Assembly: GCA_035623075.1 (NCBI GenBank)
Contig: DASPUC010000015.1
Location: 1-64,000 of the forward strand
Direction: 5' to 3'
Origin: Nitrospiraceae bacterium
GTDB lineage: Bacteria > Nitrospirota > Nitrospiria > Nitrospirales > Nitrospiraceae
DNA length: 64,000 bases
Shown piece after piece: positions 11,931-19,273 of this stretch (positions are counted from its first letter, which is position 1; every line of letters starts with the position of its first letter). Both the position numbers and the translations under genes were made by a program. The notes below the pieces were generated by a model. The model was not told the DNA's origin and ran no database searches. It was given only the letters and a program-made list of their open reading frames with translations.

Positions 11931-12031
11931 CTGGAGACGGCGATGTCTCCAGGGATGGGGTAGATGCTATCCCATCGTGTCGGACAATGACGTCCTTTCC
12001 CGCTTGAGCGGGAGAGGGCGTTTTCTTTTTT
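11931..12031 (+). promoter_or_regulatory. ANTAR-type antitermination leader 2b (second of tandem pair)
   Basis: P1 candidate: 8-bp perfect stem CTGGAGAC/GTCTCCAG with loop GGCGAT (11931-11952); the loop has G4 but G rather than A at position 1. P2: GGAC/GTCC with loop AATGAC (11982-11995), A1 and G4 present. The P2 right arm overlaps a 13-bp terminator stem. A further hairpin GATGGG...CCCATC lies between P1 and P2. It follows leader 2a directly and precedes the cyanate transporter operon. Confidence 0.78.
11991..12031 (+). terminator. Intrinsic terminator of leader 2b
   Basis: CGTCCTTTCCCGC (11991-12003) pairs with GCGGGAGAGGGCG (12008-12020) over 13 bp with a TTGA loop, followed by TTTTCTTTTTT. 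Confidence 0.85.
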
Positions 12032-12106
12032 GCGAGAACGTGGAAGCGGCTTAGTCGCATTCGTTCCAGTGTCGGATAAGGCGTCGAGACAGAAGGGAGT
12101 CCGGTC

Positions 12107-13429
12107 ATGTCGAATAGGCGCAGTAACAGCACGGACAACGTAAACCCGCACGAGTCTGTAATACCGTCCTCCGAGGAGTACTTTGACCGAACGATGGAAC
12201 AATCCGTCGTTGCAGCGGTGTTGCAAGCTGCGGGGCCGACGCGTCGGCAATTGCTGGCAGGGCTTGGCGGAGCTGCGTTGGTCACCCTGATCGGAGAGGT
12301 ACTTCCGCTCGACAAGCTCAATGCCTTCGCGGCCGATCCGGTCGGAAAGCCGGAAAAGAAGGACGTCGTGGTCGGCTTCATCCCGATCACCTGCGGGACT
12401 CCCATCATCATGGCGGAGCCTTTGGGGTTCTACAAGAAACACGGACTCAACGCGTCGGTGAAACGGGCCGCGGGCTGGGCAATGATCCGAGACTGGGCCG
12501 TGAACAAGGAAGTTGACGCGGCCCACATGCTGACGCCCATGCCGCTGGCGATCACGTTGGGGGCCGGATCAGTACCGACACCCATCTACATGCCCGCGGT
12601 CGAGAACATCAACGGACAGGCGATTACGCTGCACATCAAGCACAAAGGTGTCAAGACGGCGGCGGATATGAAGGGCTTCCGGTTTTGCGTGCCGTTCGAT
12701 TTCTCCATGCACAATTACCTGCTTCGGTATTTCCTGGCTGAAGGCGGGGTCCATCCTGACAAGGATGTGCAGATTCGTGTTGTGCCGCCGCCCGAAATGG
12801 TGGCAAACCTTAAAGCCGGAAACGTGGACGGGTATCTGGGACCGGATCCGTTCAATCAGCGCGCCGTCTACGAAAACGTCGGGTTCATCTACAAACTGTC
12901 CAAGGAGATCTGGGACCGGCATCCCTGTTGCGCCTTTACCGTGACCAAAGAATTCGCGACGACATACCCAAACACGTTTCTTGCTATGTGGCGGGCAATC
13001 GTGGACGCGACTCATTACGCGTCCGACCCGTCGCACCGGAAGGAAATCGCGGCAGCAATCGCCCCGACCAATTATCTCAACCAGCCCGTGACGGTTTTGG
13101 AACAGGTGTTGACCGGTACCTATGCCGACGGACTCGGCGCGATCAAGAAAGAACCGAACCGGATCGATTTCGATCCGTATCCCTGGCATTCCATGGCGAT
13201 TTGGATCATGACCCAAATGAAGCGCTGGGGCCATCTCAAAGGAGACGTGAACTATAAAGCGGTTGCGGAACAGGTCTATCGTGCTGCCGATTGCGATCGC
13301 ATCGCGAAGGAACTCGGCTACCCGACGCATCAATCGACGAGTATGAAACACACGATCATGGGCAAGGTGTTCGACCCGGACCAAGCCGACGCCTACGTGA
13401 AGAGTTTTGCCATCCATAGCATGGCGTAA
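12107..13429 (+). CDS. Periplasmic solute-binding protein of cyanate/nitrate ABC transporter
   Basis: NrtA/CmpA/CynA-family binding protein, 440 residues. It captures the anionic substrate in the periplasm and passes it to the permease encoded next. A twin-arginine signal lies around residues 46-76 (TRRQLLAGLGGAAL ... NAFAADP), preceded by an unusually long hydrophilic leader of about 45 residues. The mature part has the family segments VVGFIPITCGTPIIMAEPLG and YLGPDPFNQRAVYE. It is followed by permease, ATPase and cyanase genes, so the substrate is most likely cyanate; nitrate, nitrite or bicarbonate uptake is a family alternative. Transcription should depend on the tandem ANTAR-type leaders just upstream. 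Family certain, substrate inferred. Confidence 0.88.
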   Translation: MSNRRSNSTDNVNPHESVIPSSEEYFDRTMEQSVVAAVLQAAGPTRRQLLAGLGGAALVTLIGEVLPLDKLNAFAADPVGKPEKKDVVVGFIPITCGTPIIMAEPLGFYKKHGLNASVKRAAGWAMIRDWAVNKEVDAAHMLTPMPLAITLGAGSVPTPIYMPAVENINGQAITLHIKHKGVKTAADMKGFRFCVPFDFSMHNYLLRYFLAEGGVHPDKDVQIRVVPPPEMVANLKAGNVDGYLGPDPFNQRAVYENVGFIYKLSKEIWDRHPCCAFTVTKEFATTYPNTFLAMWRAIVDATHYASDPSHRKEIAAAIAPTNYLNQPVTVLEQVLTGTYADGLGAIKKEPNRIDFDPYPWHSMAIWIMTQMKRWGHLKGDVNYKAVAEQVYRAADCDRIAKELGYPTHQSTSMKHTIMGKVFDPDQADAYVKSFAIHSMA

Positions 13430-13456
13430 CGGGCCCAGCCCACGAGAGGACATTTG

Positions 13457-14344
13457 ATGCCGAGCGGAACACAAAACAATCCGTGGTTGATCTCAGGATT
13501 TCTCCTCACGGTGTTTGTCCTGGGGTGGCATTTTTTTACGATGAGGCCGACGTTTGATGCGCGGGGTATGTCTGAGGAACAACTCCAACTGATGGAATTC
13601 AATGGCGACATCGTCAGAACGTCTGACGGTGGATATACGTGGAATCCGGAAAAGGAAAAAGTGAAGGGAGTGCCCGGTCCCTTGGCGGTACTGGAAAAGG
13701 CCAGGACCGAGCTGGCCGAGGCGTTCGAGAAAAAAGGAACGAACGACCATGGGATCGCGTATTTGGTGGGGTATACGGTCTCGCGGTTCGCCGCGGGATT
13801 TCTCGCGGCCTCGATCGTCGCCATCATGCTGGGCATTCTGCTCGGGCTGAACAAAGTCCTGTTTCGCGCGGTCAATCCGTACATTCAGATTCTCAAGCCG
13901 ATCTCTCCGTTAGCATGGATGCCCTTGTTGCTGTATACGGTGAAGGACCCGAAATGGACGGCGGTGCTCGTGGTCTTCATGGCGGCGCTCTGGCCCACCC
14001 TGGCCACGACGGCGTTTGGGGTCAATTCGTTGCGGAAGGACTACTTGCATGTCGCTGCCATTCTGCAACTCTCCTGGATTAAGCGGCTTTTCAAAGTCAT
14101 CCTGCCGGGAGCGGCACCGACCATCGTTAACGGCCTGCGGATTTCATTCGGAAGCGCACTCGTAGCGGTTGTGCCGGCCGAGATGCTGCTGGGAGAACTG
14201 GGCGTCGGCTACTTGAGCTGGATCGAATGGAATAACCTCGACATCGCGGGGGTGATTTTTGCGATCCTGGTGGTCGGGTTCGTCGGAGTGATCCTGGATT
14301 CAGGGTTTAACAAGCTGGCGGGTCTGGTTACGTACCAGGAGTGA
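13457..14344 (+). CDS. ABC transporter permease (cyanate/nitrate type)
   Basis: Inner-membrane permease of the NrtB/CynB family, about 295 residues. An N-terminal anchor (residues ~9-26) is followed by a hydrophilic segment of about 70 residues (rich in Glu/Lys, 28-95) before the transport core with five further helices; that spacer is longer than in most NrtB proteins. The core shows the LKPISPLAWMPLLLY and RISFGSALVAVVPAEML segments of the family, with the EAA-type loop between them. The ATG at 13457 follows GAGAGGA; a TTG three bases earlier is a poorer start. It lies 27 bp after the binding-protein gene in the same operon. Confidence 0.9.
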   Translation: MPSGTQNNPWLISGFLLTVFVLGWHFFTMRPTFDARGMSEEQLQLMEFNGDIVRTSDGGYTWNPEKEKVKGVPGPLAVLEKARTELAEAFEKKGTNDHGIAYLVGYTVSRFAAGFLAASIVAIMLGILLGLNKVLFRAVNPYIQILKPISPLAWMPLLLYTVKDPKWTAVLVVFMAALWPTLATTAFGVNSLRKDYLHVAAILQLSWIKRLFKVILPGAAPTIVNGLRISFGSALVAVVPAEMLLGELGVGYLSWIEWNNLDIAGVIFAILVVGFVGVILDSGFNKLAGLVTYQE

Positions 14345-14351
14345 GCGGTGA

Positions 14352-14423
14352 AGCCATCAGCAATCAGCAGTCAGCGCGGATCTCTTCAGCTGATAGCTGA
14401 GCGCCGAAGGCTGACAGCTGTGT
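14352..14423. repeat. Intergenic hairpin repeat (AGCTGATAGCTGA type)
   Basis: Run of CAGCAATCAGCAGTCAGCGC followed by CAGCTGATAGCTGAGCGC and GGCTGACAGCTG, able to fold back on itself, between the permease and ATPase genes. A related copy is at 19190-19248. Confidence 0.55.
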
Positions 14424-14437
14424 CCAAGGATTAATCC

Positions 14438-15322
14438 ATGGCCTTTCTTCAAGTCGATCATGCGACCAAATATTTCCCGAACCCGTCGGGAGAGGGGGAG
14501 GTCTGCATTTTCAGGGACGTGACGATCAAGATCGAGAAGGGTGAATTCGTCACAACCATCGGCCATTCCGGTTGCGGCAAGAGCACGTTGCTGAACATCA
14601 TCGCCGGTTTGGAGACGATGTCCGAAGGCGGCGTCATACTCAACGGACGGGAAGCATCGGGTCCGGGGTTGGACCGCATGGTCGTCTTTCAGAACTTCGC
14701 GCTCATGCCGTGGATGACGGTGTTTGAAAACATCGCATTGGCGGTCCGGTCGGCCTATCCGGATTGGAACCGCGAGCAAGTGACTGCGCATGTTCATAAA
14801 TATATTGCCTTGGTGGGACTCACAGGGGCTGAGAACAAACGACCGACGGCCCTCTCGGGTGGCATGAAGCAACGGGTCGGGTTGGCGCGAGCCTTCTCGA
14901 TCGAGCCGAAAGTGTTGTTGTTGGATGAGCCGTTCGCCCAAATCGATGCGTTGACCAGAGGGGTGATTCAGGAGGAACTGATCCAAATGTGGAACACCTC
15001 CCGAAACACCGTCTTCATGGTCACCCACGACGTGGATGAGGCTATCTTGCTGTCCGACCGTATCATGCTCATGACCAACGGTCCGGAGGCGCGCATCGCG
15101 GAAATTGTCGACGTGACGGTTCCACGGCCTCGTTCGCGTGCGACCATCATCGAGCACCCGCATTACTATCGAATCAGAAATCACATCATTCATTTCCTGG
15201 TTCGACACGCAAAGCATGAACCGAGCGATGAGGCCACGCCGGCAGAGGCCTCTGTCAGCGTGGCTCCAGTGGAAGTGAATTTCGAGAAAGAATCACCTCG
15301 TGCGCAGCTCACGGTGCTGTAG
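14438..15322 (+). CDS. ABC transporter ATP-binding protein (cyanate/nitrate type)
   Basis: NrtD/CynD-type ATPase, 294 residues, that powers the transporter encoded upstream. Walker A GHSGCGKST (residues ~44-52), the Q-loop region VVFQNFALMPW, signature LSGGMKQRV, Walker B VLLLDEP and the switch His in MVTHDVDEA are all present. The C-terminal ~60 residues after HFLVRHAK are low-complexity (EATPAEASVSVAPVE) and not needed for ATPase function. It lacks the extra NrtA-like C-terminal domain of NrtC. cynS follows after 27 bp, which supports cyanate as substrate. Confidence 0.92.
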   Translation: MAFLQVDHATKYFPNPSGEGEVCIFRDVTIKIEKGEFVTTIGHSGCGKSTLLNIIAGLETMSEGGVILNGREASGPGLDRMVVFQNFALMPWMTVFENIALAVRSAYPDWNREQVTAHVHKYIALVGLTGAENKRPTALSGGMKQRVGLARAFSIEPKVLLLDEPFAQIDALTRGVIQEELIQMWNTSRNTVFMVTHDVDEAILLSDRIMLMTNGPEARIAEIVDVTVPRPRSRATIIEHPHYYRIRNHIIHFLVRHAKHEPSDEATPAEASVSVAPVEVNFEKESPRAQLTVL

Positions 15323-15349
15323 CGCATTACAGACACCAGGAGGAGGATC

Positions 15350-15790
15350 ATGGAGAAGGATGCGGTGAGAAAGGCGATCAAGGCGAAGCGACTCGCCAAA
15401 AAAGTCACGATTGCGGACGTCGCTAAAGCTGTCGGGAGGAATCCAACGTTCGTGGCAGCGGTGTTGCAGGGGAATCACAAACTGCCGGCAGAGGAAGCGA
15501 AAAAGGTCGGCGATCTGTTGGGCCTGGATGCTGAATTGACCACCTCGTTGAGCAAGTTCCCAGTCCGCACCGATTTCCCGAATACGACTGATCCCTTCAA
15601 GTATCGCTTGATGGAAATCATCGGGGTCTATGGAGATTCGATGCGCGAGCAGGCAAACGAAATGTTCGGCGACGGCATCATGAGCGCGATCGACTTCACG
15701 CTGGACATGGAAAAAGTGACGGGCAGTCAAGGAGAAGCCCGGTGCAAGATCACGCTGAACGGCAAGTGGCTGGAGTACAAAACGTTCTAA
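15350..15790 (+). CDS. cynS: Cyanate hydratase (cyanase)
   Basis: Decameric cytoplasmic enzyme converting cyanate and bicarbonate to ammonia and CO2. The 146-residue protein has the N-terminal helical (HTH-like) domain (1-75) and the catalytic C-terminal domain. The three catalytic residues align with the known Arg, Glu and Ser: Arg86 and Glu89 in KYRLMEIIGVYG and Ser112 in FGDGIMSAIDF. AGGAGGA precedes the ATG. It is the last gene of the ABC transporter operon and gives the cell ammonium from cyanate. The next 60 bp lead into another ANTAR-type leader. Confidence 0.98.
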   Translation: MEKDAVRKAIKAKRLAKKVTIADVAKAVGRNPTFVAAVLQGNHKLPAEEAKKVGDLLGLDAELTTSLSKFPVRTDFPNTTDPFKYRLMEIIGVYGDSMREQANEMFGDGIMSAIDFTLDMEKVTGSQGEARCKITLNGKWLEYKTF

Positions 15791-15851
15791 TTCGGAGGAC
15801 CGAAAACCGAAGCGATACAAGAGAGCAACACTGAACGCACGCTGGCGGCAA

Positions 15852-15950
15852 GAGCTGGGACGATGAAGTCCTCGGCTCGTACCCTCCGTACCATGCAAAT
15901 CGGACAAGGGCGTCCGTCATTCGTTTTGAGTGGTGGGCCCCTTTCTGTTT
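15852..15950 (+). promoter_or_regulatory. ANTAR-type antitermination leader 3
   Basis: P1: 10-bp stem with one bulged T, GAGCTGGGAC/GTCCTCGGCTC, loop GATGAA (15852-15878); G4 is present but position 1 is G. P2: CGGAC/GTCCG with loop AAGGGC (15901-15916), A1 and G4 present. The P2 right arm lies in a weaker terminator-like stem, 15912-15922 with 15928-15938 (11 bp, several G-U), followed by CCCTTTCTGTTT. It precedes amtB2 and the amtB3-Rieske-cytochrome operon. Confidence 0.72.
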
Positions 15951-15964
15951 GTGGAGTTGATGCG

Positions 15965-17326
15965 ATGACGGTCAAGAGAACGGAGCGGCTCATGTGGACA
16001 TGGATGGGAACGTGGGTACGAACGGCGATGTTCGCCGCAGGTCTGGGAGTCATCGCGCCGGAATTGAGCCGGGCGGAGACGGGCACGCTGGGAGCGGGGG
16101 TGTTAACGATGAGTGGAGCGGATACCGCATGGGTGTTGATTTCTTCCGCACTGGTGTTGGCGATGATCGTCCCCGGTTTAGCGTTGTTCTACGGTGGGCT
16201 GGTACGGAGCAAGAACGTTCTTGGCACGATCATGCACAGTTTTGTGATCTTGTGCCTCGTCAGTCTGCTGTGGGTATTGGGGGGCTATAGTCTGGCCTTC
16301 GGTCCGGACGTGAGGGGGCTGATCGGTAACCTCGACTGGGTCGGCTTGAGCGGAGTCGGGCTGACTCCCCATGCGACCTATGGGCCGACGATCCCGCATC
16401 AGGCCTTCATGGTCTTTCAACTGATGTTTGCGGCGATCACTCCTGCCCTGATTACCGGAGCCTTTGCCGAACGGATGAAGTTCAGCGCGCTACTGATCTT
16501 TTCCGCACTCTGGTCTCTTCTCATCTATTGCCCCATCGCCCATTGGCTGTGGGGAGGCGGCTGGCTGGCGGGATTGGGAGCGCTGGACTTTGCCGGCGGT
16601 GCGGTCGTGCACATCAGTTCGGGAATCAGCGCCTTGGTCTGTGCGTTGGTCCTGGGATCTCGCCAGGGGTACGGAGTGGATTACATGGCGCCGCACAACC
16701 TGCCGATGGTGCTGTTGGGAACAGGACTCCTGTGGTTCGGATGGTTCGGATTTAACGCGGGCAGCGCACTAGGTGCCAATGAGACCGCCGTCGTTGCATT
16801 TGTGGCGACGCATACCGCTGCAGTCACGGCGGCGCTGGGCTGGATGGCAGTCGAATGGTGGCATCGTGGCGCGCCTACCGTCCTCGGCATCGCCAGCGGT
16901 GCCATCGCTGGATTAGCCATGGTCACGCCGGGGGCTGGATATGTCAGCCCGTTTTCCGCGCTCCTGATCGGGCTGGTTGCCGGCGGGCTCTCCTACCTTG
17001 CCATCATGAAGAAGGGGCGGTTTGGCTATGACGACTCTCTGGATGTGGTCGGGATTCACGGTGTCTCCGGCGTGGTGGGTATTCTCATGACCGGTGTCCT
17101 GGCCTCCAAAGCGGTAAATCCAGGAGGTGCGGATGGATTGATGTTTGGGAACGCGGCGTTCTTCGGCGCGCAGGTTCTGACGGCCATGGTTGTCGTCGTG
17201 TTCTCCGCTCTCGGGACGTTCGTCATTCTCAAGCTTGTCGATCGGGCGGTCGGGCTGCGCGTTCAGCCGGAAGAAGAACGAATGGGCCTCGATATCAGCC
17301 AACACAACGAACGGGCTTACTCATAG
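15965..17326 (+). CDS. amtB: Ammonium transporter AmtB (copy 2)
   Basis: Second AmtB paralogue, about 453 residues from the ATG at 15965, which has GGAG eight bases upstream. The open frame extends up to 15863 but that part lies inside leader 3, so it should not be translated. The N-terminus is a signal peptide (to about ELSRAE), then 11 transmembrane helices. Conserved pore features are FQLMFAAIT (Phe gate), LDFAGGAVVHISSG (Asp and first pore His), GWFGFNAGS and VGIHGVSG (second pore His). The C-terminal GLDISQHNERAYS tail matches copy 1, suggesting PII control. It is very similar in organisation to copy 1 and probably arose by duplication. Confidence 0.95.
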   Translation: MTVKRTERLMWTWMGTWVRTAMFAAGLGVIAPELSRAETGTLGAGVLTMSGADTAWVLISSALVLAMIVPGLALFYGGLVRSKNVLGTIMHSFVILCLVSLLWVLGGYSLAFGPDVRGLIGNLDWVGLSGVGLTPHATYGPTIPHQAFMVFQLMFAAITPALITGAFAERMKFSALLIFSALWSLLIYCPIAHWLWGGGWLAGLGALDFAGGAVVHISSGISALVCALVLGSRQGYGVDYMAPHNLPMVLLGTGLLWFGWFGFNAGSALGANETAVVAFVATHTAAVTAALGWMAVEWWHRGAPTVLGIASGAIAGLAMVTPGAGYVSPFSALLIGLVAGGLSYLAIMKKGRFGYDDSLDVVGIHGVSGVVGILMTGVLASKAVNPGGADGLMFGNAAFFGAQVLTAMVVVVFSALGTFVILKLVDRAVGLRVQPEEERMGLDISQHNERAYS

Positions 17327-17346
17327 AAGGAGGAGGTATGAACATA

Positions 17347-17568
17347 ATGTCACTGGAGAGGACTGACAGATCCGCGAGTGAGCAACGACTCCTGGAAGTG
17401 CTGCGCGAAAATGGGCCACAGACGCTCGAAAGCCTGTGCACGCTTCCCGATATGAGTTGGGCGCAGGTACTGATGGCGGTGGATCATCTCAGCCGGTCTC
17501 GCGAGGTGGCCATTGAGCTGATCGCACCCAGCGAGTACCAAGTGTCTCTGAGTGTGGCGAACGCATGA
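17347..17568 (+). CDS. Small winged-helix-like protein between amtB genes
   Basis: A 73-residue protein (76 if translated from the ATG at 17338). I prefer 17347 because the strong GGAGGAGG ends only one base before the first ATG but about ten bases before the second. The sequence reads like a small winged-helix/MarR-type fold: a helix EQRLLEVLRENG, a helix ESLCTLPDMSWAQVLMAVDHLSRS, then a beta wing REVAIELIAPSEYQVSL. I do not recognise a named family. It overlaps amtB3 by four bases, so it is made together with that transporter. A DNA-binding or adaptor role is possible; no function can be assigned. Confidence 0.75.
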   Translation: MSLERTDRSASEQRLLEVLRENGPQTLESLCTLPDMSWAQVLMAVDHLSRSREVAIELIAPSEYQVSLSVANA

Positions 17569-18737
17569 CGCAGTTCTCCGATCAGACGTTGTGGCTATTG
17601 ATTTCCACGACATTGCTGGTGCTGACCGTGCCGGGCGTTGCCCTTTTCTACGGCGGCATGGTGCGGAAGAAGAACGTCATGAACACCATCGCGCTGCCGT
17701 TCGTCGCGCTGGCGCTTGTCTCCATTGAATGGGGACTCTTCGGCGATGCGCTGGCGTTCGGCCGAGAGACAGGCAGCCCGATTGGTCGCGAGGCAGGTAT
17801 GGAGCCGTTGCGGCTGGTGTATCACGGGATGATGGCAGCGATTGCGTTGGCATTAGTGGCCGGGGGAATCGTGGAACGAGTTCGATTTTCATTTTTTCTT
17901 CTCTTCGGGCTGCTGTGGGTCGTTGCTGTGTTCATTCCGTTGGCGCATTGGTTCTGGGGAAACGGGTGGCTGGCCAATTCGGGAGGACTCGATTTCGCCG
18001 GCGGTGCCGTGATTCACATCAGTGCCGGCGTCAGCGCGTTAGTGGCGGCGATGGTGATCGGTCCCCGCAAAGGGTATGGACGAATCGAAATGATGCCAAA
18101 CCATCTGCCCTTCTCATTCTGCGGAGCGGCCTTGATGTGGGTGGGCTGGTTCGGGTTCACGGGTGCCCATGCCGCGACGTCGATGGCGACGGCCACCGGC
18201 GCGTTTGTGGCAATTCAGATGTCGGCGGTCGCGGCTTCGCTGACCTGGATGGCGGTGGAGTGGCTGCAGCGGGACAAGCCGACGGCGTTAGGAACGGTGA
18301 GCGGAGCGGTCGCAGGACTCGTGGCGATCTCTCCTGGCGCTGGTTACGTGAGCCCCCTTTCAGCGATCGTGATCGGGATAGGGGCGGGGGGGTTCTGCTA
18401 CATGGTCGTCAATTACGTCAAATTGATTCTGAGCTACGACGATTCGTTGGATGTCTTCGGTATGCACGGCGTCGGAGGAACGTGGGGCGTGATCGCCACT
18501 GGTCTGTTTGCGTCGACCCAAGTCAACCCGAGTGGAAGCGACGGACTATTCTACGGCTATCCCTATCAATTCTTTATTCAAATGGTCGCCGCACTCGTCG
18601 CATGGACGGTGGCCGGGATAATGAGCTGGGTGTTGGTCAGAGCGCTCATGTTGATCCTGTCGCCGCGCGTGGATGAAGAGGCCGAGATCATGGGGCTGGA
18701 CCTCCATCAACACGGAGAGAAAGGATACACAGGGTAA
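17565..18737 (+). CDS. Divergent ammonium transporter family protein (copy 3)
   Basis: Amt/MEP/Rh-family channel of 390 residues without a signal peptide, starting MTQFSDQTLW. Both pore histidines are kept (GGAVIHISAG and FGMHGVGG), as is the Asp of LDFAGG. The external recruitment site differs from copies 1 and 2: the Phe-gate position aligned with E. coli Phe107 reads Met (YHGMMAAIA) and the position aligned with Ser219 reads His (GWFGFTGAHA). The tail ends LHQHGEKGYTG. It overlaps the small protein before it and lies 3 bp from the Rieske gene, so it is tied to the redox genes downstream. A different substrate range or a sensory role is possible; this is inference. Confidence 0.9.
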   Translation: MTQFSDQTLWLLISTTLLVLTVPGVALFYGGMVRKKNVMNTIALPFVALALVSIEWGLFGDALAFGRETGSPIGREAGMEPLRLVYHGMMAAIALALVAGGIVERVRFSFFLLFGLLWVVAVFIPLAHWFWGNGWLANSGGLDFAGGAVIHISAGVSALVAAMVIGPRKGYGRIEMMPNHLPFSFCGAALMWVGWFGFTGAHAATSMATATGAFVAIQMSAVAASLTWMAVEWLQRDKPTALGTVSGAVAGLVAISPGAGYVSPLSAIVIGIGAGGFCYMVVNYVKLILSYDDSLDVFGMHGVGGTWGVIATGLFASTQVNPSGSDGLFYGYPYQFFIQMVAALVAWTVAGIMSWVLVRALMLILSPRVDEEAEIMGLDLHQHGEKGYTG

Positions 18738-18740
18738 GCC

Positions 18741-19187
18741 ATGGCCGTTGTTCACGATGATGCCGGTCGACGCCAATTTCTCAGTCAGGCGGTGATGGGG
18801 TTTGGACTCCTGTTCGGCGTGGGGACGCTCGGATTTCGGTTCCTTCAGTTTCTGATGCCGAATCGCCGGGAGCGGCAGGCGGAGACGGTGTTGATCGGCG
18901 CCGAATCCAAGATTCCAATGGGTGAAGCCGTTCCGGTGGATCTCGGAGGCCACAAGATGTTGGTGCTGAGAACGAATGAAGGAACCGTGGCGTTCTCCCG
19001 GCGTTGCACGGACCTTGGGTGTCTCGTCTCCTGGAGCAAAGAGCGGGAGCAATTCGTCTGTCCTTGTCACCAGGGAGTCTTTGACAAGACAGGCCGGAAC
19101 ATCTCCGGACCTCCTCCGCGGCCGCTCGACCGGTTCAACATTATCAAGCGAGGAGAACAGTTGTACGTGAACATCCAGAGCGCATAG
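18741..19187 (+). CDS. Rieske iron-sulfur protein with altered ligand motif
   Basis: Membrane-anchored Rieske-type [2Fe-2S] subunit of a bc/b6f-like complex, 148 residues. The N-terminus carries a twin-arginine-like motif GRRQFLSQ and one transmembrane helix (about 18-38). The second cluster box is canonical (CPCHQG), but the first reads CTDLGC instead of CTHLGC, so the His ligand is replaced by Asp (codon GAC at 19011-19013). The two disulfide cysteines are present. The gene follows amtB3 by 3 bp and precedes cytochrome b. It probably transfers electrons between the quinone pool and the octaheme cytochrome encoded downstream; the altered ligand may change or abolish the usual cluster (inference). 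Confidence 0.9.
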   Translation: MAVVHDDAGRRQFLSQAVMGFGLLFGVGTLGFRFLQFLMPNRRERQAETVLIGAESKIPMGEAVPVDLGGHKMLVLRTNEGTVAFSRRCTDLGCLVSWSKEREQFVCPCHQGVFDKTGRNISGPPPRPLDRFNIIKRGEQLYVNIQSA

Positions 19188-19189
19188 CG

Positions 19190-19248
19190 GTCAGCGTTCA
19201 GCTGTCAGCTTCTCTCAAAGTGCTGATGGCCGATAGCTGAAGGCTAAA
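19190..19248. repeat. Intergenic hairpin repeat (AGCTGATAGCTGA type)
   Basis: CAGCGTTCAGCTGTCAGCTTCT and GCTGATGGCCGATAGCTGAAGGC can pair; same type as 14352-14423. It lies between the Rieske and cytochrome b genes. Confidence 0.5.
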
Positions 19249-19273
19249 TGCATGGCATGGCAGGAAGGCATAA

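Noticed and set aside
15863-15964. Upstream extension of amtB2 to the ATG at 15863
   Set aside because: It lies inside the ANTAR-type leader (between P1 and the terminator) and has no Amt similarity; the ATG at 15965 has a GGAG and a signal peptide.
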